6,603 nt of DNA from Blastocatellia bacterium (lineage in GTDB: Bacteria; Acidobacteriota; Blastocatellia; Pyrinomonadales; Pyrinomonadaceae), in the NCBI GenBank assembly GCA_003487805.1, contig DNNE01000184.1, positions 5,247 to 11,849 on the forward strand, read 5' to 3'. The notes beneath the pieces were generated by a model. It searched no databases and had not been told where the DNA came from. It worked only from the letters and a program-made list of their open reading frames with translations. Positions within the stretch are counted from its first letter, which is position 1; each line of letters starts with the position of its first letter. The position numbers and the translations under genes are program-made. Below are positions 1 to 5,541 of this stretch, piece after piece.

Positions 1-1053
1 CACCTGGCCGATTGCGATCGCTGTCGGAAACAGGTCTCGAGCCTGGCGATCGCGACCGGCGCTGTAGCTCGCACAGAACAGAGTGTTGCAGAGAAAATTG
101 AACGCCGAAGGTTTTGGCAAATATTAGCCGGCTTCTTTGCCGTGCCGGTGCTGCGATATGCGGCGTTTGGTGCGGTGCTCCTGATCGTTGCCGGCGTAGG
201 GTTCATTGCCCTGCGACCGCGTGGGGATCGCCCTGCTTTAGTTGCATCGAACGAGTCGAAACAGCAAGAACCGGTTACGGCGGTCAAGCCTTCTACTGAC
301 ACTAACGGCGGTCTAAATAAGGATTCGAACACGGCGCGGTCCGCGTCAGTTTCCCAATCGCCGGCCACTTCTGATCAAAACCCGAAACGCGATGAAGACC
401 GAGTGGCTGAGAACACCACTCCACCATTGCAGCCGATGAAGGAAATCCCCAAGCCGGTTGACGAGGCCGAAAAGAAAGCCGAACAACTGACGGTCGCGCC
501 AAAGTCTGGATATGCACCGGCACCTCCGGGCGAAATTCAGAGTGAGGCGCGTGCTCAGACTGGCAGCGGCGGCGTTGTAACTCGCAGCGATTCACCAAAA
601 AAAGCAGAGGATAAGCTGACCGCGGCTGACCGGGAACGCGATATGGCGAAAGATAGTGGTCGTGGTGACGACGTGACTCGCACCTCATCTCAACCTTCGT
701 CTGCGATGCGCCGTGCGGAAGACTCAAAACAGAAAGGGCCCAGCCGTAACATGGACAATGTTATGGCCAATAATCAAAGCGCAAATGAAGCGCAAAACGC
801 TGCGCCGAAGACATTGCGAGGCGAGGCTTCGACTGAAGAACGTCCGCAGACGCGATCCGTTGGGGGGCATAAGTTTCGGCGCCAGGGAAACTCCTGGGTC
901 GATCAGAAGTTCAAGTCATCCATGACGCTGAAGAATATCTCCAGAGGTTCTGACGAGTTCGCAGCGCTGGACAGTGGTGTGCGATCAATGGCCCAGCAAC
1001 TCGGCGGGGAAGTTATCGTGGTATCCAAGGGGAAGGCATACCTGATCAAGTAA
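1..1053 (+). CDS. Anti-sigma-factor-like zinc-finger membrane protein (5' end cut by the window)
   Basis: The reading frame is open from base 1 to the TAA at 1051-1053, giving 350 visible residues. The GTG at 142 is internal: in-frame codons 1-47 before it encode sensible protein. Visible residues 1-8 are HLADCDRC, the H-x3-C-x2-C end of a zf-HC2 anti-sigma zinc finger. A basic stretch (EKIERRR, 31-37) precedes one membrane helix at about 52-71. Residues 72-280 are a Ser/Lys/Glu/Pro/Ala-rich, probably disordered linker. Residues 281-350 look folded (KFRRQGNSWVDQKF, then an LGGEVIVVSKGKAYLI end). By family knowledge the cytoplasmic finger would bind an ECF sigma factor, whose gene I would expect just upstream, outside the window. 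The linker and C-terminal domain would lie outside the cytoplasm. The partner and signal are unknown. It could instead be a zinc-finger membrane protein that has lost anti-sigma activity. Confidence 0.8.
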   Translation, partial: HLADCDRCRKQVSSLAIATGAVARTEQSVAEKIERRRFWQILAGFFAVPVLRYAAFGAVLLIVAGVGFIALRPRGDRPALVASNESKQQEPVTAVKPSTDTNGGLNKDSNTARSASVSQSPATSDQNPKRDEDRVAENTTPPLQPMKEIPKPVDEAEKKAEQLTVAPKSGYAPAPPGEIQSEARAQTGSGGVVTRSDSPKKAEDKLTAADRERDMAKDSGRGDDVTRTSSQPSSAMRRAEDSKQKGPSRNMDNVMANNQSANEAQNAAPKTLRGEASTEERPQTRSVGGHKFRRQGNSWVDQKFKSSMTLKNISRGSDEFAALDSGVRSMAQQLGGEVIVVSKGKAYLIK

Positions 1054-1060
1054 AGCCTGA

Positions 1061-1151
1061 ATTGTAAATCGTAAATAGTAGAAACCCCGCGCGACACCGA
1101 ATCGTATCGGTTCGCAGAGCCGGACGATTTTTCTATTTACGATTCACGATT
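1061..1151. repeat. Intergenic inverted repeat with a nested hairpin
   Basis: The left arm AATCGTAAATAG (1067-1078) is a perfect 12-base inverted match to CTATTTACGATT (1133-1144), and pairing continues imperfectly outward to about 1061 and 1151. Inside lies a short stem, ACCGA (1096-1100) with TCGGT (1107-1111). The right side repeats the ACGATT word (1139-1144 and 1146-1151), so the arms are built from a short reiterated motif. The element fills almost the whole gap between the anti-sigma-like gene and the zinc-ribbon gene. It could be a dispersed REP or MITE-like repeat or a transcript-end structure. It lacks the GC-rich stem plus T-run of a classical terminator. Confidence 0.6.
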
Positions 1152-1166
1152 TACTATTCGTTAGCC

Positions 1167-1682
1167 ATGTTTTGTCCATCCTGCGGAACTGAATCGACGA
1201 TCGAGCTCAACTACTGCAACCGTTGCGGAGCGAATCTCAGTACGCCGCCGGTCTCGACGACTGAGTGGGCGCCGATCAGTCTAACCAAACCAATTGCGAT
1301 CATTGGGGCAGTCGTGCTGTTCATTACGCTCGGCGGCTTTGCCGGCGTGCTCTCTGCCGCCAGCGAAATAGCCAGGAGCGGTAGCGGAAACGCAAAAGAC
1401 TTGCCGATGGCGATCACCTTCTTTGGAATGATTACTATCCTCACCCTGGACATCCTTCTGATTCGGCAGTTGTCAAAGTTGATCAGTGCTGCCCTCTCGC
1501 CCAACCGGCTTGCTACAAAGAAGCAGCCGGCGCCTCTGCAGAATGAGCTGCGTTATTCGCGGCCCGCGACCGCGCGTCTCGACCCCGCGCCGAGTGTTAC
1601 CGAAAACACAACACGGTTTCTCGATACGTACGCGCCTGCGCCCGTCGCGGAGCCCGTGCCCGCTAAAAAAACCGATCGATAG
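1167..1682 (+). CDS. Zinc-ribbon domain membrane protein, function unknown
   Basis: This encodes 171 residues. It opens with a compact zinc ribbon: C3-x2-C6 (CPSCG) and C17-x2-C20 (CNRCG). Two hydrophobic segments follow, about 42-65 and 81-99, joined by a short polar loop. The tail (about 107-171) is rich in proline, alanine and threonine and contains SVTENTTRFLDTY, a patch that looks more conserved than its surroundings. The layout suggests a cytoplasmic ribbon, a two-helix anchor and a flexible C-terminus. Small zinc-ribbon membrane proteins of this kind are common and mostly uncharacterised, so I assign no role. No strong Shine-Dalgarno precedes the ATG; the upstream DNA is the AT-rich arm of an inverted repeat. 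It lies 113 bases after the anti-sigma-like gene on the same strand and may be co-transcribed with it. Confidence 0.8.
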   Translation: MFCPSCGTESTIELNYCNRCGANLSTPPVSTTEWAPISLTKPIAIIGAVVLFITLGGFAGVLSAASEIARSGSGNAKDLPMAITFFGMITILTLDILLIRQLSKLISAALSPNRLATKKQPAPLQNELRYSRPATARLDPAPSVTENTTRFLDTYAPAPVAEPVPAKKTDR

Positions 1683-1709
1683 TTTCCCCGGTTTCAATTC
1701 AGTTCGTAA

Positions 1710-1728
1710 CGCAAACTGTTAGTTTGCG
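1710..1728. repeat. REP-like palindrome, copy 1
   Basis: CGCAAACT-GTT-AGTTTGCG is a perfect 8-base stem with a 3-base loop, lying 28 bases after the zinc-ribbon gene. No T-run follows, so a Rho-independent terminator is unlikely. It matches the reverse complement of the palindrome at 1788-1806 at 15 of 19 positions. The word TTAGTTTG in its right half recurs at 1733-1740. Confidence 0.65.
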
Positions 1729-1787
1729 CACATTAGTTTGGAATGAGCCAGGCACTTTTTGCCGGTGCGAGGAGTGAATGCGCTGAG

Positions 1788-1806
1788 AGCAAGCTAACAG
1801 CTTGCT
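1788..1806. repeat. REP-like palindrome, copy 2 (opposite orientation)
   Basis: AGCAAGCT-AAC-AGCTTGCT is a perfect 8-base stem with a 3-base loop. Reverse-complemented it has the loop GTT and the shared form GCAAnCTGTTAGnTTGC, the same as copy 1, so the pair is inverted with centres 78 bases apart. Its left flank GAGAGCAA (1785-1792) can also pair with TTGCTCTC (1815-1822), giving an alternative larger hairpin. Paired inverted palindromes resemble REP/BIME-type elements. Only a genome-wide count would show whether this one is dispersed. Confidence 0.65.
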
Positions 1807-1839
1807 TTACCAGTTTGCTCTCCCAAATCCGAGTTGGTA

Positions 1840-1859
1840 GAGTCTGTCGCGCTAGACTC
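1840..1859. other. Short inverted repeat upstream of the M28 peptidase gene
   Basis: GAGTCT (1840-1845) and AGACTC (1854-1859) form a perfect 6-base inverted repeat around an 8-base loop, 27 bases before the chosen M28 start codon. It could be an operator half-site pair or a leader hairpin. The short ATTTTC after it is too weak for a convincing terminator. A six-base match in this space can arise by chance. Confidence 0.3.
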
Positions 1860-1873
1860 ATTTTCTCGAGACC

Positions 1874-1879
1874 GAGGTG
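1874..1879 (+). promoter_or_regulatory. Ribosome binding site deciding the M28 start
   Basis: GAGGTG lies 7 bases before the ATG at 1887. Together with the signal peptide that starts exactly there, it favours 1887 over the in-frame ATG at 1743, whose extra 48 codons would run through the palindromic repeats. Confidence 0.6.
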
Positions 1880-1886
1880 CTTCGGA

Positions 1887-3392
1887 ATGCGCCCAACTCA
1901 AGCCAAGCGGATCCGCAGGTTAGCTTCATTCATCATGGCCGCATTTCTGCTTTGTGAACTATTGATCGTAACGGTGGTTTCTGCTCAGCCAAAGTTCGCG
2001 TCGAAGAGTTCAGCGGCTGTGGCCCAACAAAAGCGAGACCCGGGCCGCTTCCCAATGCGTCCGGCTAAGCCGGCGCGCAATCCACAGATTTCGAAAATCG
2101 TCACCGAGATCGATCCGAAGAATATTGAGCGCACCATTCGAAAGTTGGTGAGCTTTGGCACGCGCAACACGCTGTCGGATCAGAACGATCCGAATCGCGG
2201 CATCGGCGCGGCCCGCGATTGGCTTTACGCTGAATTTCAACAAGCAGCGGCGCAATCCGGTGGACGAATGACAGTTGAGAAGCAGACGTTTGAACAACCG
2301 AAAGCGGCGCGCGTGCCGCAGCCAACGATGCTGACGAACATCGTGGCGACCTTGAAGGGAACCCAGGCAGAGTCAGCCAATCGAGTTTACGTTGTCAGCG
2401 GTCATTACGATTCGATGTGTTCAAGTCCTTCCGATGCAAAGTGCGACGCGCCGGGCGCCAACGACGATGCATCCGGGACGGCGGCCGTGTTGGAAATGGC
2501 GCGGGTGATGGCGAAGTACCAATTCGACGCGACGATAGTTTTCATGACCGTGCCCGGGGAAGAGCAGGGATTGTTGGGGGCGACTCACTTCGCCGAAGAG
2601 GCGAAGAAGAGCAACACCGACATTGAGGCGATGTTTACCAACGACATTATCGGGAGTTCGCTCGGCGGCAACGGCCTGCATGATCCCCACACGGTCCGAG
2701 TGTTTTCGGAAGGCGTGCCTTCGAATGAAACACCGCAAGAGGCGATGACCCGCCGTAGCGTTGGCGGCGAGAATGATTCGACTTCGCGTCAGTTGGCGCG
2801 CTTCATCAAAGAGGTCGGCGAACAATATGTCACTTCAATGAAGGTCTGGATGATCTATCGGCGCGATCGTTACGGTCGCGGCGGCGACCATCAGCCTTTT
2901 CTTGAACGGGGCTATGCGGCGGTGCGCTTTACTGAACCGAACGAGAATTATCAGCATCAACATCAAAACGTTCGGATACAGGATGGGATTCAATATGGCG
3001 ACCTGCCGCAGTTCGACGACTTTAATTACATCGCGGATGTCGCTCGGGTGAATGCTGCCGCACTCGCAGCGTTAGCCTCCGCACCGGCTCGCCCAAAAAA
3101 TGTGACGTTTCCTTCGGGCCTGGCGAACGACACACCCATCAAGTGGGACGCGAACAAGGAACCTGATTTGGCTGGTTACGAAATTGTCTGGCGTGATACC
3201 ACCGAAGCAACGTGGACACATTCGCAGTCCGTGGGCAACGTCCAGACCTTCACCATGAAGGGAATGTCCAAGGACAACTTCTTTTTTGGCGTGAGGGCAG
3301 TTGATAAGGAAGGTAACCGCAGCCCGGTGACCTATCCGCGGCAGGCGCCGCGCGCCCCGCGCACCGATCAGCCAGCGCAACCTTCTCCGTGA
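1887..3392 (+). CDS. Secreted M28-family zinc metallopeptidase with C-terminal Fn3-like domain
   Basis: This encodes 501 residues from the ATG at 1887. Residues 1-33 form a signal peptide: basic KRIRR, a hydrophobic core, and VSA before Q34. The M28 fold carries every expected metal-site residue: H173 and D175 (GHYDS), bridging D193 (GANDDASG), general base E225 and ligand E226 (PGEEQG), D253 (FTNDIIG) and H335 (GGDHQPF). A di-zinc exopeptidase or aminopeptidase acting outside the cytoplasm is therefore likely; the substrate is unknown. Residues of about 400-490 look like a fibronectin type III domain (PIKWDANKEPDLAGYEIVWR, then FFFGVRAVDKEGNRSP), a usual appendage of secreted hydrolases. The Arg/Pro-rich tail after it may be unstructured. 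A possible weak promoter, TTGCTC at 1815 and TAGAGT at 1838 with 17-base spacing, is only suggestive. An alternative ATG at 1935 would discard the basic part of the signal peptide. Confidence 0.92.
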   Translation: MRPTQAKRIRRLASFIMAAFLLCELLIVTVVSAQPKFASKSSAAVAQQKRDPGRFPMRPAKPARNPQISKIVTEIDPKNIERTIRKLVSFGTRNTLSDQNDPNRGIGAARDWLYAEFQQAAAQSGGRMTVEKQTFEQPKAARVPQPTMLTNIVATLKGTQAESANRVYVVSGHYDSMCSSPSDAKCDAPGANDDASGTAAVLEMARVMAKYQFDATIVFMTVPGEEQGLLGATHFAEEAKKSNTDIEAMFTNDIIGSSLGGNGLHDPHTVRVFSEGVPSNETPQEAMTRRSVGGENDSTSRQLARFIKEVGEQYVTSMKVWMIYRRDRYGRGGDHQPFLERGYAAVRFTEPNENYQHQHQNVRIQDGIQYGDLPQFDDFNYIADVARVNAAALAALASAPARPKNVTFPSGLANDTPIKWDANKEPDLAGYEIVWRDTTEATWTHSQSVGNVQTFTMKGMSKDNFFFGVRAVDKEGNRSPVTYPRQAPRAPRTDQPAQPSP

Positions 3393-3414
3393 TCTTTCCA
3401 GTCGCCAACCATCG

Positions 3415-4173
3415 ATGATTCTGTCCTGGTATCGTCAGAACGCAAATGATTTTGGCGTCGTCCGCGCGACCCGCCTGCTGGTGCGCGTGGTCTGGCTTCG
3501 TGCGTACGTGAACCTGAGTAATGCTCTGTTCCGCACGCGGGTTGAATGTCCCTGTTGCGGCTGGCGCGGAAACCGATTCTTCGACTACATCGAAATGGGT
3601 TACACGGTTAAGAATGCCGCCTGTCCGCGATGCGACAGTCACTCGCGACATCGCGCGCTCTTTCTTTGGTTGCAGAAGTCTTATCAGATAGAGAACAAAA
3701 CCGGCACGGCGTTGTTGTTTGCGCCCGAGACCGCCCTGGGCCCTCTTTGGCAGACTGCCCGCGATTTGCAAACTTGCAGGATCGATATTGAATCGCGGCG
3801 CGACGTAGAGGTGCTCGCCGACATCATGCATTTACCGTTTTCGTCGGACATCGCAGTTCTGATCTGGTGCCATCACGTGCTCGAACAAGTAAGCGACGAT
3901 CGTTTAGCGCTGCGCGAGCTTCATCGTGTCTTGACGAAGGAGACGGGCCAGTTGATCGTGTCCGCCGGCGAGAGCAGCCATTCATCAACGCGCGAGTTTG
4001 GCCGCTCTGAAAAAGCGCTTTCCGGTAATCGTCGAAGTTATGGGACGGATTTCATTGTGCGATTGAAAGAAGCAGGTTTCGCTGTGCAACGACTGAACTA
4101 CAATCTAAGTGCTGACGAGCGCCGGAGGTATTCAGTGAGGGATGAACCGTTCTATTTGTGCGTGAAGAACTAA
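3415..4173 (+). CDS. Zinc-ribbon class I SAM-dependent methyltransferase-like protein
   Basis: This encodes 252 residues. A zinc ribbon at about 45-73 has CPCCG (C45, C48) and CPRC (C70, C73), followed by DSHSRHRALFLWL, the usual bridge into the methyltransferase fold in this family. The SAM domain shows LLFAPE (100-105) at the place of motif I, without the classical glycine-rich loop. It continues with DIMHLPFSSDIAVLIWCHHVLE (136-157, motifs II-IV) and DDRLALRELHRVL (161-173), a Methyltransf_11 signature. YGTDFIVRLKEAGFAV (209-224) is the usual C-terminal element. The acceptor is unknown. Relatives often sit in glycan or cell-envelope loci, and the convergent neighbour here is a polysaccharide deacetylase. 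The gene starts 22 bases after the M28 stop with no visible Shine-Dalgarno, so it is probably translated from the same transcript. A catalytically weak or non-methylating member cannot be excluded. Confidence 0.85.
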   Translation: MILSWYRQNANDFGVVRATRLLVRVVWLRAYVNLSNALFRTRVECPCCGWRGNRFFDYIEMGYTVKNAACPRCDSHSRHRALFLWLQKSYQIENKTGTALLFAPETALGPLWQTARDLQTCRIDIESRRDVEVLADIMHLPFSSDIAVLIWCHHVLEQVSDDRLALRELHRVLTKETGQLIVSAGESSHSSTREFGRSEKALSGNRRSYGTDFIVRLKEAGFAVQRLNYNLSADERRRYSVRDEPFYLCVKN

Positions 4174-5042
4174 CTGTCGAGATAAGACTGGGCAGCAGCC
4201 GAACCATACCTTCTTGAAAATGAGCGCTCCCGCAAAACATTTTTCTCTGGATGAAATAACCGCCTGCATCTGCTGATCCACCAGGTGAGACCTGAGACGC
4301 GCGCTGAGAACGTCGCAACATCGTCGTCGCTGGCAATCACCGTTCGACTCAACTCGTAAAGATCCGCACTCTGATCATTCGGCCCGGCATCACTAGCGAT
4401 GGCGCATGAGTAGCCAATCGATTTTGCCAGCCGCGAAATCGATTCAGATACCTGACCGTAGGGATATGATAGTGAAACCTGCGTCTGGCCCAGCTGCGAC
4501 CGGATCGCTGCTTGAGATTCACTCAGCTCTTTGGTGACGTCCAGCACCGAAAGATCCGGCAGATAAGGATGCGAGCACGTGTGCGATCCGATGTCGATAC
4601 CGGAAGATGCCAGTTCGTGAATCTCGTCCCACGACAGGAAAGACTCGCCGTTTGAGACGAGGCGACCATCGGCCCGGTCGGTGATAACAAACACAGTGGC
4701 CGGCAATTTACGTTGACCAAGATGTGGTGCGACAACTTTGTAGAAATCTTCAAACCCATCGTCAAACGTGAGCACGACGGAATAATCCGGCAACGGACGC
4801 CTCTCTCTCGTCGCCTTCTGAAACTCCGGGAGCGATACGATGTTGTGTTTCTTTTTAAGATAATCCAGATGCTGAAGGAACAGGTGCAGCGGGATGTGCT
4901 GCTTATGCGGATCTGGTTGAACCGACTCTGCGCCATCGGTGACGCTGTGATAGCAAAGGATCGGAACGCGTTTCCGATTCCACCAGGCGATCACGTTTAT
5001 GAGGCGCGTCGAGCGCAAAAGGGCAAAGAAAAGCTTCTTCAT
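4170..5042 (-). CDS. Polysaccharide deacetylase (NodB/CE4 family)
   Basis: This encodes 290 residues from the ATG at 5042 (reverse strand). CE4 motifs appear in order: RVPILCYHSV near the N-terminus, the TFDDG metal motif (D94, D95), SHTCSHP (H154, H158, the two zinc-binding histidines), and LSYPYG (191-196) in place of motif 3. The motif with Tyr-Pro-Tyr-Gly is common in bacterial members. Family members hydrolyse N-acetyl groups from glycans such as peptidoglycan or exopolysaccharide; the substrate here is unknown. The N-terminus (MKKLFFALLRSTRLINVIAWW) is basic and amphipathic, more like a membrane-associating helix than a cleaved signal. GGAG lies 3 bases before this ATG, which is close. 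A TTG at 5072, with no better ribosome site, would add 10 residues. The stop overlaps the convergent methyltransferase stop by 4 bases. Confidence 0.9.
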   Translation of the reverse strand: MKKLFFALLRSTRLINVIAWWNRKRVPILCYHSVTDGAESVQPDPHKQHIPLHLFLQHLDYLKKKHNIVSLPEFQKATRERRPLPDYSVVLTFDDGFEDFYKVVAPHLGQRKLPATVFVITDRADGRLVSNGESFLSWDEIHELASSGIDIGSHTCSHPYLPDLSVLDVTKELSESQAAIRSQLGQTQVSLSYPYGQVSESISRLAKSIGYSCAIASDAGPNDQSADLYELSRTVIASDDDVATFSARVSGLTWWISRCRRLFHPEKNVLRERSFSRRYGSAAAQSYLDS

Positions 5043-5226
5043 CGTCTCCGGGGCTGTCCGTTCGTAATACAAAGACGACAGCTATACAAAAGTCACACAC
5101 GAATGATCCGGCAAGAGATCAACGTGCGGTTAGAACAACTAGTGAGAATACTGCCTGGTGAGTTTGCGGAGATTACTACAGGACGCGGTAATAAACAACC
5201 GAACTACAACAAATTAGAGGTGAAGC

Positions 5227-5269
5227 AAAACAAAAAGGGTGCTGCATTCTTGCCAATGCGGCACCCCTT
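5227..5269 (-). terminator. Rho-independent terminator on the minus strand
   Basis: Plus-strand arms GGGTGCTGCATT (5237-5248) and AATGCGGCACCC (5255-5266) enclose a 6-base loop. Read on the minus strand, a 12-base GC-rich stem with one C-A mismatch is followed at once by TTTTTGTTTT, a classical intrinsic terminator. On the plus strand the stem pairs fully (one G-U), but no T-run follows. The deacetylase start lies 185 bases downstream on the minus strand, and no protein gene lies upstream on that strand within the window. It therefore ends either a small RNA or a read-through/attenuated leader of the deacetylase. Confidence 0.7.
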
Positions 5270-5276
5270 CCCCACT

Positions 5277-5410
5277 CTTGGGAAAACCTCGGAAGAGCTC
5301 TTTGCCCTAATGCCCCTCCGACGGTTACTAAGTGTTTAGACGCTTCGGCTAACCGGTAAGTCTGGAAAGTAATGACCTTTTCTGTCTGGTAATGGCGGCG
5401 GCGCTCCCAG
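5277..5410. other. Possible structured RNA region (strand and identity unresolved)
   Basis: Several potential helices are clustered here. CGGTTA (5322-5327) pairs with TAACCG (5350-5355) and contains an inner stem AAGTGT (5330-5335) with ACGCTT (5340-5345). TCGGAAG (5289-5295) pairs with CCTCCGA (5315-5321), except for one A-C on the plus strand that becomes U-G on the minus strand. A long-range CTTGGGA (5277-5283) to TCCCAG (5405-5410) pairing could close the domain. AAGAGCTCTT (5293-5302) is a perfect palindrome. I compared it from memory with 6S, RNase P, SRP, tmRNA, TPP, cobalamin and c-di-GMP-I motifs and recognised none. Chance pairing is possible. Confidence 0.35.
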
Positions 5411-5442
5411 GGCCAATCGACGGCATCACAAATGGAAAGTAC

Positions 5443-5466
5443 AATGGTTCCGACGGATAATGGTTC
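5443..5466. repeat. Short direct repeat AATGGTTC upstream of the DUF1800 gene
   Basis: AATGGTTC occurs at 5443-5450 and 5459-5466, a spacing of 16 bases, and ATGGTTC recurs at 5505-5511. Copies on roughly the same helix face about 75-100 bases before a start codon could be regulator binding sites. The words are short, so this is only suggestive. Confidence 0.25.
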
Positions 5467-5530
5467 TTTTCTCAACCGTTCGCGGGTCGGGCGCGTCTAA
5501 ATCGATGGTTCACAGTTTGTTATTAATGAC

Positions 5531-5537
5531 GAGGAAG
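5531..5537 (+). promoter_or_regulatory. Ribosome binding site of the DUF1800 gene
   Basis: GAGGAAG precedes two adjacent in-frame ATG codons (5539 and 5542). The AGGA core at 5532-5535 lies 6 bases from the second ATG but only 3 from the first, so 5542 is the preferred start. The choice changes the protein by one methionine. Confidence 0.65.
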
Positions 5538-5541
5538 AATG

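Larger units (their letters stand above)
5043..5541. other. Divergent intergenic region (about 500 bases) without a supported protein gene
   Basis: This gap separates the deacetylase (leftward) from the DUF1800 gene (rightward), so it must hold both sets of promoters. No reading frame here looks like protein: the translations lack domains and are rich in Arg, Cys and Ser. It contains a minus-strand terminator at 5227-5269, a potential folded RNA at 5277-5410 and short direct repeats at 5443-5466. I found no convincing -35/-10 pair for either gene. The 185 bases between the terminator and the deacetylase start show nothing I recognise. Confidence 0.6.

Noticed and set aside
1710..1728. Terminator of the zinc-ribbon gene
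   Set aside because: The stem is good, but no T-run follows on either strand, and the sequence matches a second palindrome nearby, which fits a repeat element better.
3250..3831. A 193-codon minus-strand frame spanning the M28 / methyltransferase junction
   Set aside because: It overlaps two well-supported plus-strand genes and shows no domain or start signal.
4713..5339. A 208-codon plus-strand open frame antisense to the deacetylase and into the gap
   Set aside because: It lies opposite a clear NodB gene, has no recognisable domain or ribosome site, and its composition fits a shadow frame.
5235..5430. A 6S RNA gene on the minus strand (length about right, central hairpin)
   Set aside because: I could not build the long closing stem and central bubble that define 6S RNA; only short isolated helices form, so the identity is not supported.
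5176..5475. A 99-codon minus-strand frame that could have explained the minus-strand terminator
   Set aside because: The terminator hairpin lies inside the frame, and the translation (Cys/Arg/Ser-rich, no pattern) does not look like protein.
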